A program made the translations under genes and the position numbers. 64,000 bases of DNA from the NCBI RefSeq assembly GCF_004011695.2, contig NC_082410.1:1-64000 (forward strand). The letters are read 5' to 3'. Below the pieces are notes generated by a model. That model made no database searches. It saw only the letters and a program-made list of their open reading frames with translations, and had not been told where the DNA came from. The DNA is from Ascochyta rabiei. Lineage: Eukaryota; Ascomycota; Dothideomycetes; Pleosporales; Didymellaceae. Shown here one piece after another: positions 44,156 to 57,354 of the stretch (positions are counted from its first letter, which is position 1; every line of letters begins with the position of its first letter).

Positions 44156-47100
44156 TGTTAAAGTCGTACTTTAGTTAAAGACCGTAAGCACTAATTCTAT
44201 TGGTTCTTAGGGATAAGTACTAGTAGATTGGTTAGGGTTATTAACTAAGCAAAGCTTGTAAAGATAGGGTGCACTAAATAGTACAGAGTAGACTGTCTAG
44301 TTTATGCGCAGGTTAAGAATCTAAAGACAAACTTAATTAATAAGGTTAAACACAAACTATAAGGGTTATATTCCTACTAGCTATATACTAAGGAGATACA
44401 ATACTTATTAATGAGTAACTAGAGTTATTCTAAAAAAATGCATAAGGGTGCTTATAGACAAGCATATTATACTATACTTATTAATAAGAAGTTATATATA
44501 TTATGCTTGTTAACAAGTAGTTACGTAATAACCCTTTCTGTCCTGTCCTTCTCTACTGTTTATTCCTTTAGGGCAGAGTTAGGCGTCTTAGTTAGCTAGT
44601 ACTTATGTTTATGCTGTGCCCTAGCACAGGGTTATAATACTATCCCTCCTTTCTCTTTAGTTTGTCCTTAAACTATATAATTATCTGTTAGAGTTTTATA
44701 TAATCTATAATCTCTACATCTAGTAACTTGTAAGTTAAGATGTCCTTACACGCCTATAATATCTATTTTATATTAGAAATCTGTTAAACTAATACACCTA
44801 CTAAAGTCCCTTATAATTATTATTTCTTTAGCAGCTATAAGTGCTATATTATGCTAGGTAGTCTAAAAGGTCTAAAGTGTGCTAAGTGTATAAAGGCTGG
44901 TAAGCTATATGTAAACATTTCTTAGGTATTATTAGATAATACTTGTAAGGAGTATAAGAAAAAGGTAGAAGTAGACAAGTTACTCCTTATAACTGTAACA
45001 TACCCCACAGGCGAGCCGCTTAACGGGCGAGCCGCTTACTTTTGCTAAGCCCCCACTAAACTCCACCCTATTATAGCCTAAAACAACCTAGTTTGGTGCT
45101 GTAAAGTGCAGTATGGCCTGTAATACTATTTAGAAACTACTTCTACCTATTTATAACACGTTCGCGCGTTGTGTCCTGTCTGATTGCACTGTCCACAGCG
45201 TCTTTAGGAGGGCTTACCTCCTTTAGCGCGCACCTGCTTCTTTGCCTTCTTCCTATTACTACGCGCCCTAAACTCCTTTAGAGTTGTTAATTGCAGGCTA
45301 TCCTTAACTGTTAGGGTCCCTTCTACCTAAACTTGCTTTCTTTTATGTAATTTTTGTTGTATAGCTGCCTTATTAGTAGCTTAAAGCTAAGTAATCTCCT
45401 GTTGCGCTAACACTAGCTTATACGCAATTATTACTGCCCCTTTTACTACCTTCTTAAACGCCTTAACTATAGAGGTAGGCAAACTATCTATATGCCTCTA
45501 AATCCTTGTCTTTATAAGCGTTGATTGCGACCTAAGTTTAAGGGTGTTGCTTAGGGTTTGCGACTGCCAGAGCTTGTTGTTAACAGGTAGTAGTGGTGAT
45601 AGAGTGCGCAACTTCACATTAAGGGCCATTATAACCCGGTCTGGGTTAAATAGGACTAATCTAGCACCTTAGAACCCTCCCTAGATATTCTTAGAAGTAA
45701 TTGCAGCATTATAGGCGCGTATAAAGTATAGCAGGAACTCTGTCTTTATAATATAGTTAATCTAGTTATATATAAGTATTTTAGCTTAGCGCCTATACGC
45801 CTTCTTTAAAGCAGTAAAATAACCTATATTAAGAGGCTATGTAAGGTGTAATAAGTAAGAAGGCAAACAGAGAGTAATAATCTTGTTATCCTTACAGTAT
45901 TGCTGGAATTTAAGAGAGTTATAACTCTTATAACTATTAATAATAAGTAAACAGTAGGTGCTAATAGTACGCTCCTTTGTATGCCTATTAAAGTACTTTA
46001 ACTAGTTAAGACCAAGCTTGTTAGTAGTCCAGCCGTTATTAGAGACTCTAATAACCTAGTTGTAAGGTAGATCCTCTTCTTTGTACTAGGCAGAGAGGTA
46101 GTAGTAGGCTTTAAAGATAAGGAAGGCCAGAATAGCCTATCCTTTAGCATTAATGCTCACTATAGCCGTAGCCCACTCTTAGTTGCCTGGCTGGATAGCC
46201 TTTAGCCGACCCCGTCGTTCTAAAGCTGTAACAACTGCTCCTAGGGAGATCTAGCCTATTATAAAGCCTGTCTTGTTAAAGTTGTACGTGTCTTTATTCT
46301 AGATGCTATACTTAGCTTGAATATTAGCTACTAGGCTAAACCAGCACTGTAGAACCTTAGAATCCTTATAGAGAGCTCTCTTATAGTCGTACTTACAATT
46401 AAACTTAACTTTAAGCTCTAGGAGTCGCTTAACAAACGTACTGGGCCAGTTTACGCTAATAGGGCCTAGATTATGCTTAGCGCGCAAAGAATTAGCTATA
46501 GTAGCTACATCTAAGAGCTAAGGGGAAAATCCTTACGCATCTAGCTTAAGAACATGCTTAATAATCACCTTCTCCTTATTATTGTCCAGCTTCTGTAAGT
46601 TAGCTATAGAATCTGCGCGTAAAGGTCGTCCTGTGTGTTAGTTGCTTAGTGTCTTTTAAGAGACCCTGTAGATAGCTGCAGCGCGTCGCTAAGAGAGATT
46701 CGCGTCTTGTTTAAGAGCCTAGAGCGCAAGCTGTATCTGAGCTTCCTTTGACGCGTCTAAATGGTGTTGTTAAGAAGACATTGGTGTAGGAGGAGAAGTT
46801 TGGTAGGGGCTTGGCAAAAGTGAGCGGCTCGCCCGTTAAGCGGCTCGCCCGTGGGGTACGTTAATTGCGCAATTATTGCGTAATAAGAAAATCCTAAAAT
46901 AGGCAAATAAGCACGCATAGTAAAAGGCGCTGTGTTTAGTAAATAGAATAGTTAAGGCTAGCAAGTTAGACCTAGCTAAGGAAGTTAATGCTAACTGTTC
47001 TGTAGCGTCTATTAGCATATATACCTTGCTAGCTACTTAGAGTACTCTTAGTTTAATTAAAGAGTCTGTAGCAAATTATAGTACTTACGTACTAATTAGC

Positions 47101-50100
47101 AGCAGCTTATAAGATGCGCAGGTAGTTCCTATATATTTTCTAAGTCTAGGTATCCTAACAATTTAACTACGTACCTTTGTTAATTGCCATTTCCCTTATA
47201 TATTACTATTTTTTTAACTTCCTATTTATCTTTACTATTAGCTTAGTAATAGAAGTTCTTCTAGTAAGGCGTTCTAGAGTTAGCTAGTTCTAATAGCAAT
47301 ATGTAGAACACTAGATAGATCTTTACATCCTTTAGCAGATTAAGTCTATAGTTAACTAGGCTTATCTGCTTTAAAATAAAAAAGGGTCTAACTTTAACGT
47401 AGTCTAGTTTTTTTGTTAGCCTTTATGTGCGGAGGTTTTTTGTAAGGAGATAGACTTTATCCCCCTCTTTTAGCTAAGGTGCTGTTTTCCTTTTCTAGTT
47501 AATATATAAGATTGCTAATTCTTAAGCCTTACTAATATTTTCTAGTGCTTTCTTATACACTTCTTTTAGTCTTGCTACTAAGGATATTACTAATTTAGTC
47601 TAAATTAGTGTGTCTAGACTTCTAGTAAAGGGATTTAGGTGCATCCTGTAATTTAGGAAGAATAGTAATTCTCCTGTTACTTCTAACAATTTGTTGTTAT
47701 ATGCGATTTATACTATAGGTAACAGCAAAACCTAGTTATCTTACTGCTAGTTACTGTATATGTATAGGTATGTTTCTATAGTCTAATTAATTCTTTTAGT
47801 CTATCTATCTGTCTGCAGATAATAGGCTGTTAAGAGTTTCTTCTTAGTACTAATAGCTACTAAGAGCGTAGTCTAATAATTTAACGTAAAAAGCTTGTCT
47901 TAATTACTATTAATTAATTCTAGTATACTATAGTGCCTTATATGTTAATCTAGGAACACTTATATAAGCTGCTCTGTAGTATAGCTATGTTAAAAAGGTA
48001 TTATCTTAGCGTACTTAGTAAATCTGTGTAACTTTAACAAAGATTAAGTTGTAGTTGTATCTAGTTACAGGGTCTCTTAAGATAGGCAGCTATGTAATAA
48101 AATCTATTGTAATGTTTGTCTATAGTGCTGTAGGTAGCTCTATTACCTACATTTCTCTCTATTTTACATGTATACTGTGTTTATTTTGCTAATAGTTAAC
48201 ACAGTTCTTATTATATTTAGTAACCTTGTCCTTTATATTACTAAACTTATAGTGTTACTTAATAGGTTCTATTATGTGTGTAATTCTAGGGTGTCTGTAT
48301 AGTAGGTTATTGTAGTAATTAGCTATAATTTTGTCCTAAAGTTCCTCTAGTACGTCTAATGCAATGCGCTGTTTGTTTTTAAGTTGCATTATATTGTTTA
48401 GTTATTATAATAGTCTAAGTAACCTGTTGTTGTTAATTCCTAGTACTGCAAACTAGTTTATTGTCTTTTCTCTAGTAAGGTTGTGTTGTCTGCTAAGCGT
48501 GTTAGCTCTACTATTATCTTTGCCTAGCGTATACAATATCTTAAACTTATATTATCTAAGTATCTAAGACTAACGTACTTATTGTTAATTTAAGACCTTA
48601 GTAGTAGTAAAGTATACTAGGTTCTTATAGTTAGTATAGATAGTAAGTTCTAAGCAGCTTTCCACATATAGTTGCTAATGTTCTAAGGCTAATAAAATAT
48701 AAGTAATTCTTTGTTGTGCATATTATAGCGTTCTTTAAGTCCTAAGAACTTACGTGAGTAGTAGGTAATAGGGTGCTATAGTCTATCCTTTTCTTATGTA
48801 ATACATGCGCCTAATATAAGATCTAAGGCATTAGTCTCTATACGCATTAGTTTGCTACTATAAAATATAATTAACGTAGAAGGTACAATATAGGCTTGCT
48901 TAAGTGCCTTAAACACATTGTTCTATTCTTGTTCCTACTTAAATAGTGTATCCTTCTGCGTAAGCTTTATTAGTAGGATTGCAATCTTAGAGTAGTCCTT
49001 AATAAAGCGTTATTTAAAGTTAACGAATCCAAAAAATTCCTAGATCTGTTTAACCGTTTTTAGCGTCTGCTAAGTCTTAACTACTTCTACCTTTGTTAGA
49101 CTAATCTTAACTCTATATTGTCCTACAATATACCCTAGAAATCTAACTTCCTCCTTATGCTATTTGCACTTCTTAGGTTTAAGTTATAGGTCTGCCTGCC
49201 TTAGGCATTCTAGCACTTCTATAACATGTTGTTTATGCTCTTTTAGTGTCTTTAAGTATACTAGGATATTGTCTAGGTATGCTACTACAGTTCTGTTAAG
49301 GTGTGCTCTTAGGACGTTGTTAATTAACTCCTAGCACGTTGCTAGTGCGTTTATTAGACTAAATAGCATAACTAGGTACTTATAGAGTCTATATTGCGTC
49401 CTAAATACTATTTTCTATTCTTTTCCTTTCTTTAAGTGTATAAAGTTGTACGCGCCTTATAGGTCTAACACTATAAAGTACTAAGCTCCTACTAGCTAGT
49501 CCTGTAACTCTGTAATCTTTAGAAGCAGGTAGTAGTTTTTAATAGTAATTTTATTAAGCTTCCTAAAGTTGATATAAGGTTATAGCTTGCTATCCTTCTT
49601 AGGAGCACACATAATTAGGTACCCTGCAGGTAATTCTAATCTTCTAATAAATCCCTCCTTAAGGTTCTCCTTAATGTACTTATAAAGTACTTTAAGTTCC
49701 TTTTTTAATAACTAATATAATAGCCTAAAAGTTAGTATCTTTCCTTCCTAGAGCTTAATCTTGTAATCCTAGGGTTTATGCTTAGGCAGGGCTTTTACTA
49801 TAAGCTCTTCTCTAAATATCTCTGCGTACTATCTGTACACGTTAGAGATAGCAGAAGGTGCACTCCTCTCCTCTTAAACTTTTGCTTTGTAATCTGTAGG
49901 GCGTTTAGCATCTACAGAGTTAACTACTCTATCTTAGCGCGTCTTATATGTTAAAGAGATATTATTAATCTCCTTCTTATCTACTAGCTGCTGTGTGCGC
50001 TGTGTAGGCGTAGATGCATTAGTGCTGCATTTACATCCTTCTAATAAAAGTCTTTCTTATGCCTAGTCTATCTTTAGGTTATGCTTTTATAACTAGGGAA

Positions 50101-52805
50101 ATCCTAATATAACATTGTGCGTAGCCTTTGCAAAGACATCTAGGTTTATTTCCTTATAGTGCCCCTGTATCTATAGGGGTGCTGCTATTACTTTAAGTAT
50201 AATTAGCAGTTTATCTAGAAATAATTCTCTATTAGCTACTTAGAGTAAGTAAGGGTTCTCCCTATAATATAGTCTAAGTCTAGCTTACTATATTGCTGTT
50301 TTAGATTTATAACTTACATGTGCTCCTAAGTCTAAGAGTGCTGTTAGGATACCCTATTTAGTTTAATAGGTAGCTTAATAAGGTAATTGTTCCTAATACT
50401 ATTTATAGATTAATCCCTAGGGCTTATAGGCGCTAGCCTAAAAAGGTCCCCTCTTTACTAAACCCTTTAAACTCCTTAGTACTGTAATGCTTCTTACAAT
50501 CTGTATTAAGGCAGTTCTGCCAGTATGTGTTGTAGCAACTTCTATTAACTACTAGCTGCATTTGTATTATAGCCTGTAGGTTAGCTGTTCTAGGAAAGTG
50601 TGCTTTCTAGTGTTTATTAAAAAGATAAAGTTTATACAGGTTATTGTAACACTAGTACTATTAACTGCAACAGAGGCTTTGTTGTGCTTGGAACTATCCT
50701 GCGCTAAGCTTCTTATTAAAGTAGATTATGTATTTGTCCTTAGTGTATACTATCTATATAAGGTTTCTATATTTTAGGTTTTAGTAGTCTAGGATATACT
50801 GTAGTTGTAGGCTAATTATTAGTAGTACTTCTTTCTACTTCTGCATACGTTCTAGGCTAAGCTGTATTTCTTACTTACACTAAAGCTAGTCTTTAGCTTC
50901 TTCTAGGTTATTAGTAAACTGTTTGCTATTGTTAATTTCTTTTCTAAACTAGTAAACAAGCTGTTAGAGTTCTAGTGTTATTTCTGCAACTTTAGGTACT
51001 CCTATAGGACTAACAAGTTCTTAATATATTTAGTAATAGGCTTCTTTATTATTATGCTTCTAGCGTTGTTACCCTATACGATCTTGTTTGCGTGTTAGTA
51101 GGGCGCTAATTTAGTTAAACTCTTGTCCTAAGGTGTCTAGTAGGTTGTCTATCTTTTGCTGGTTGTTGTTAGAGTAGTACTCTGTTTCTTTGCCTGTCTA
51201 GGCGTTCTAGTAGGGTGTTGCTACACGAATTAGAGGTACAATACAGTTGTTATTATCCTCTAGACTAGACTCCAGGTCTTCTAGCAGTTGTCCTATATTA
51301 TTAGTAAGAATTTCCTATTTATAAGCATCTATAATATTATAATTACAGGTAAGTATATTTAACTAGCAGTAAACCTTGTTTATCTAGCAGTCTCTAGCAA
51401 AGTAGCCTAGTTTGCCACAGTTGTAGCAGTCCCTGCTGCCTCTGTGTTAGTTACCCCCCTTAGGCTTCTTGTTCTATTGCTTTAGTAGTCCCTTATTAAG
51501 GTTTAAGAGGTCTATTGCTTTAGGTCTGTAGTATCTACTCTAAGTGTTGCTGTAGGTGCAACAACCAGTATTTAGCTAATTACAACCTCCTTACTGTCCT
51601 TAATTTAAGTTGTTGCGCTACTAGTTCCTTAGTAGCAGCCTGTTAGTAGCAATAACAGTAGTACGTGCTCTAGGGTTATCTTAAAGTTCCTGCTAAAGTT
51701 TGTAGAGTTGTACGTTAATGTTAATAGCAGTATTAATAAGCTTATTAAGGGTTTCTATGCTCGCGCTAGTGCGCATAAGTTCTTCTTTAACCTTAGGCTT
51801 TAATTCTTATTAAAATATAGTAATTAGGGCAGTATTATCCTAGTTAGTGTTAGCAGCAAGCTGCTAAAACTCTGCGGCGTAGTTAGCAGCTAACTTGTTC
51901 TGTCTAAACTTCTAAATGTTATGTTAAGCAATGTGTAGTTTGTTAGAGACTCTAAAGATTAGCTTAATCTTTTGTTTAAATAGTTTAAAGTCTTTTATCT
52001 ATTTATCTATGTTGTCTAAAGCCTTACTAGCTTAGTACTACTGTATAAAGGGCTTAATCTAGGTAAACACTTTGCTACGCATGTAGCTAGCTGCAAGGAC
52101 TACCTATTTAGCCTTAGGAACCTTCTTGCCTTAGAAGGTAAAGAAGAGGTCCTACTGTATAAGCTAGTTATTAAGCTTACTATAATCTCTATAGTAAAGG
52201 TTAGGCTTATTAAGGTTTATAATGTTAGTAGTAACAGGTGTATCTATATTTATATTGCTAGATGTAGAGTTACTAGGGGTAGCATAGGGTCTAATAGTAC
52301 TTATCTTAGGGGTGTTTAAAATGTTAAAGTTGTACTTTAGTTAAAGACTGTAGGCACTAATTCTATTAGTTCTTAGGGATAAGTACTAGTAGATTAGTTA
52401 GGGTTATTAACTAAGTAAAGCTTATAAAGATAGGGTGCACTAAATAGTACAGAGTAGACTGTCTAGTTTAGGCGCAGGTTAAGATTCTAAAGACAAACTT
52501 AATTAATAAGGTTAAACACAAACTATAAGGGTTATGTTCCTACTAGCAATATACTAAGGAGATACAATACTTATTAATAAGTAACTAAAGTTAGTCTAAT
52601 AAAATGCATAAGGGTGCTTATAGACAAGCATATTATACTATGCTTATTAATAAGAAGTTATATGTGTTATGCTTGTTAACAAGCAGTTAGGTGATAACCC
52701 TTTCTGTCCTGTCCTTCTCTACTGTTCGTTCCTTTAGGGAGGAGTTAGGGGTCTTAGTTGGCTGGTACTTACGTTCGTGCCGTGCCCTGGCACAGGATCG
52801 TAACA
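44156..52805 (-). mobile_element. Gypsy-type LTR retrotransposon 2, complete, with nested pogo element
   Basis: 8650 bp with 484-bp LTRs at 44156-44639 and 52322-52805, flanked by CCTAC at 44151-44155 and 52806-52810. Without the pogo insertion it would be 6786 bp. On the - strand: Gag with zinc knuckle near 51420 (DCYNCGKLGYFARDC, His to Tyr), aspartic protease and RT around 49-50.4 kb, RNase H near 48.7-49.0 kb (VGFCNFYRRFIKDYSKIA-like, YYSRKF), integrase around 47.4-48.5 kb. All frames carry TAG/TAA stops. Confidence 0.9.
44998..46861 (-). mobile_element. Pogo-type DNA transposon 2 with RIP-mutated transposase
   Basis: 1864 bp with TA at 44996-44997 and 46862-46863. Terminal repeats ACATACCCCACAGG / ACGTACCCCACGGG are followed by the iteron GGCGAGCCGCTTAA twice at each end. 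The - strand transposase starts at ATG 46781. The best open stretch (46487-46299) reads RAKHNLGPISVNWPSTFVKR and NCKYDYKRALYKDSKVLQ; YNFNKTGFIIG follows. The same catalytic acids are lost as in pogo 1. It is nested in the Gypsy 2 region near the left LTR. Confidence 0.9.
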
Positions 52806-52810
52806 CCTAC

Positions 52811-55800
52811 ATATAGAAAAGGGACTACCTAAATACTAGAAATAGCTACCTATAAACAGTAAAAGTAGCAAAGCACAACTACTAGGATTAATTCCTAGAA
52901 GAGGAGGACATAAAATTAATCTTTAAAGTAATATCTTATACTAGGTTTATAGGTAACTAGAGTATACCTGCTAAACAAGGCCCTAGGGGAATAGAGAACT
53001 CCTTTTAAGGCAAATGCTCAGCACTAAGAGACACTCTCTTCCCTAGCCTACCTACCTCTCAGCCTATAGAGTAGAGAACCTACCAGGAAGGTAGCTGGAA
53101 ATAGCCACCTCTTACTAAATAAGAGCTAGAACACGCCTGCTCCTTACAAATTTAAAGTAGCTTCGTAGGACTAGATGTAATAAACTAGGAGATTATTACT
53201 AGAGTATATAAAGCGAAAACAGACATATTCTTCTATGTGTTTTCTACTCTATCCAACTATAGGTACTACCCTTAAATCTAGAAAAGAGTAACAGGAATTA
53301 TCCTAAAAAAGCTAAACAAACTAGACTACGCAGTCCCTAAAGCCTATAGGGTAATTGCCCTTCTAAGCTACCTAGGGAAAGTAGCAGAAAGACTAGTAGC
53401 TAAACGGCTTAGCATCCTAGCAGAAACAACTACCCTACTCTAACCTATATAACTAGGTAGAAGAGTATAAAAAATAGCTATAGACGCTTCTATACTACTA
53501 CTAAACTAAGTGTAAGAAGAAAGGAAACTAAAGCGCATAACAACTATAGTGTTCTTAGACATTAAAGAAGCCTTTAACTACGTCTTACTAGGCTAACTAC
53601 TTACTATCCTACAATAACTAAAGCTACTGTGCAGCCTAATAGCCTAGATCTAATTATTCCTCTCTAGACGCCAACTACAACTGTCCCTTAATAGAGAAAT
53701 AGAAGAATTTAGTAATATAAACGCTAGAATCCTATAAGGAAGCCCTATCTTACCTATTCTGTTCCTAATATATATTAGACCTCTATTCTAGTTAATTATA
53801 AACTACTCGCTATCCTACCTAGACAACCTAGCTATTACGGTATTGTCTACTAGCCTAAAGAAAAACATCTACCTACTAGAAAGAGATTTAGCTAGCCTAT
53901 TTGCAAAAGGATTTAGCTGTGTAATTCAGTTTAATACGCTAAAAAGTAAACTTATCTACTCTACTACAAGAGAAAAAGCAGAAACCTCTACTCTTACACT
54001 GCTAGACATGTCTATAATAACCCTAGAAAAGACAGTTAAATGGCTAGGAATCTACTTTAACAACAGGTTCTCTTGTAAGGAGCATGCTGCTACTAGAATT
54101 AGCTAGGCAAGAAACGCCTTTTACAGAATGTGCAGACTAGCAAACAGTAGTAAAGGCCTTACACCTACTACCCTTTAACAAATATACCTAGCCTGTGTTA
54201 CTAATATAGCAGACTATAGATGCTAAGTCTTCTAGAAGTAATAAGCTAGAATAGCAAAACAACTATAAGGACTACAGAACCTAGCACTTAGGAAAATCTT
54301 AGGCACCTTCTAGACCTTACCTATAATACCCTAGAGGGTAGGGGCAGTACTAGCCCTTCCTACTATAACGCTAAACTCTGTAATAAGAAAGTACGCCTTT
54401 AGAGCTAGAAAGCTACTAAAGAACTACCCTATCTACACTGCTACAACATAGCTAAAGTCCACCCTATAAAACACAGACCTAGACTCTAGCGCAGAGCAAA
54501 GAGAGGTTAACTATACTAGGCTAAGAATAGAACCCCCTACACAGCTTATGCAAATTACAAAGTCTATAGAAAAGGCTATGCCTAGCATAAGAGAAGAAAA
54601 ACTAAAGGACTTCTACTTCTACCCCTAGAAAAAGGCTACAGCATACTAAACTAAAATCTTAAGACTATTAAAAGAAAAAGTAGCAAAAGCATATAAAACA
54701 CAGATGCTATGAAAAGTAGGAAGCCTTATACTAGCTATCTACACAGACGCTTCTTTTATAGAGGTAGGCCTAGGTATAGTAGTAGGAATTACAGTCCTAG
54801 ACTACAAACAACAGCCTAAGGAAATCTACGCTATAAATATAATATTAGCAAAGGCTAAATTATATATAATAGAGACCTAGAAGGTATAATAAGAGGCTTT
54901 AAGATTATAGCTACTATAGCTACTACAGGATATAACGTCTAAGTCTTTACAGACAACTAGGCAGCTATCCTAAGACTAAAAACTCCTTTAAATAACCCTA
55001 GACAGGCTTAGCAAATACGCTTTATAAAGGCAGCTAAGACTCTTGAAAATAAAGAAGCTACAACTAGCCTCAAATAGACCCTTAGCCACTAGGACATTAC
55101 AGGAAACAAGAAAGCAGACTCTCTAGCAAAAGAAGTAATAAAAAAGAGGCCTACCACTAACATCACAAGAATTGCTATAACTAGAATTTAAGTTAAAGCT
55201 ATTACAATAGACAAATAGGATTATAAACTATTTACCTACACAGCTAAAGTAATCCTAAGGTAAATAGACACCTACGCAGCGAAATACTGCCTAGGACTAA
55301 CAAACAGGATAAAACTACTAAAAAACACTAAGAGAGAGGTAGTAAGTGCCTACTACTAACTAAAACTAGAATAAAGATATAATAAAGTATACCTACATAA
55401 TATATAGAAGGTAGATAATAATAGATGTATCTGCAGCTATGCACAGATAACATAACACCTTCTACTTAGCTATAGAGAATACAGACATATAAGGAAAATA
55501 ATACAAGACAGCCTATAAGGACAAAGGCTCTTAATGCAACTACTACTACACACAACCTAAGGAATTTAAACTATTCTAGCTTTTATTTCAGATATAAGAG
55601 TAGGCACCTGTAAGTGGTACCTACAATAAACAACAGACTCCTAAAACCCTCTGTCTACTCCCTAGAGCATAGGCTCTCACTACAGGACTTTAAACACAGA
55701 TTTACTATCCCCTTTACAAACACACTCCTTAAATTACTAGAGGAGCTTAACTGCTCTCGTCTTATATAGTCTTAGACTCACACAGGACGTTAAACTTATT

Positions 55801-55815
55801 GATTAATCAATTAAC
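52811..55815 (+). mobile_element. LINE 1, 3' part (reverse transcriptase and RNase H)
   Basis: Continues the LINE after Gypsy 2. RT at 53.29-54.11 kb (AYRVIALLSYLGKVAERLVA, TTIVFLDIKEAFN, SYLDNLAITV where YxDD is altered; open frame 53843-54106). RNase H at 54.73-55.14 kb (LAIYTDASF, ITGNKKADSLAKE). The 3' end is GGACGTTAAAC with an AT-rich AATC-like tail near 55800. RNase H in a fungal LINE points to the Tad/I group. Broken by TAG/TAA. Confidence 0.87.
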
Positions 55816-55844
55816 CTCTACCCTCTTAGAAAGGAATTAGTGTA

Positions 55845-56035
55845 GGCAGGGGTAGGGTAGGGTAGGGGTACATCACGTGTTGTACCCTACCCCTACATAA
55901 CCTCTACCCTTTTACCACCGTATCCGTACAGACTGTACCCTACCCCTACCCTACGCTAGACGTACCCCTACCCTATCCTAACATAAGGTCTGTGCAGAGT
56001 CCAGACTATACTCTACCCCTACCTTACCCTAGGGT
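55845..56035. repeat. GGGTAGGGG / CCCTACCCC inverted low-complexity repeats
   Basis: The left half is G-rich on the + strand (GGGGTAGGGTAGGGTAGGGG); the rest is its C-rich complement. A hairpin GGGGTACATCACGTGTTGTACCCTACCCC sits near 55870-55900. GTACAGACTGTAC near 55926 resembles the GTCCGCACGGAC module at 59690. Confidence 0.7.
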
Positions 56036-56039
56036 AGTC

Positions 56040-57350
56040 TCTTCTCTTTTTCCAGCCTATGTAGGTGTTAGCTAAGTAGACCTACAGAATGCAGAGCTGA
56101 GTAAAATTAGTATGCTTGCAGCATTACAGCTATTATATACACCAATAATTAAACAACTTAATTAATTTTAGGTACCTCTCTAACCTGCTTATATTTATAC
56201 AGTCTAATTTAATAGTTATTTAACTAACTTTACTTAACATCGTTAACAACATAGGATAATAACTCTATTTACTAGTATCTGCAGCTAAAATACAACGCTA
56301 CTAGTTATTGGAAGACATAAGTAGACACCTCTATCTAATTTTTCCAGGCACTCCTGAAATTGTCAAATTGATCTAATTACTGGTTCTAATATTTGGATAG
56401 ATCTTGTGTAGTAAACAGGCCCTTAGTTTAAAGAGATACTACGTGGTAACAACATTATACGCTGAGCTCACATTAGTGTATTATAGAAAATCCTATTTAA
56501 CATCGCACCTGCTGTGCAGACTGCCTTGTACCCTGTATACTTCTCTTACTTTCTAATAGGTCCTGTATCTGTCTTTCTGCTGTAAACAGAAATCATTGTG
56601 CCCTCTAACCACATAGATCTCTCTTTCACGTTTAAGACATTGCCCTCTGCTGCCTAAGAAGCGACTATCTCCGTAAGCTAAATTGACCGGTTTATGCCTT
56701 CTCTGCAGCAGTTGTGTAGGGCAATATAGACCGGCAATTAGATACTAGATACAAATTTTTTTTTCTGTAACCACGTAGAGAAGAGGACAAAGTTTCTGAA
56801 CTATGTGTAAGTCCGCTACGATGCATGCGGGAGCGCTGGAATAATTGGAAAACCAGAGAGTTTTTTCTCTGCAGCTATTACATATGTACGAAAGAACCTA
56901 AAAAAGTTATTCTACATAGCTACGATTTTTGGTCTGTTTGAATAGCAGGGTAAAAGTTTTCTCTAAAGTACCTAGGGCCTGTGTGTTAATAAGGGCTAAG
57001 TACGTAAGAAAAGACAAGCTACCGTTACGAGGCATATAAGAGCCTTTAAGTCGCAATTTAAACTTTGTTTTAACGATTTGTTACATATGTTAAGATGAAA
57101 TAAGATAACTCTATAGGAAGTGTAGAGATAAGCATATGGCTAGTAGGTATCTATTAACGCTCTAAGGACACCCTAAGAACTGTCCAGTACACATGAAAGA
57201 GGAGCACCTGTATCATGTTAAGAAATCAACCACGTTTGGGTGAATGTAAATTTAAACCCCCCTTTTTATAGCACACAGTAAGACAATTATACACCCCTAA
57301 CTATCCTACGCTTGCTAATGTAATACCAGCGTTTAACTACAGCGTTCCAA
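56040..57350. other. Low-RIP region, possible decayed coding segment
   Basis: No gene is firmly supported. On the - strand around 56740-56430 one frame reads through a few stops (HNCCREGINRS, EGNVLNVKERSMWLEGTM, YTGYKAVCTAGAMLNR). I do not recognise it. TCA and TGA are more frequent than in the transposon nest, so RIP was weak here. Confidence 0.4.
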
Positions 57351-57354
57351 GTTC

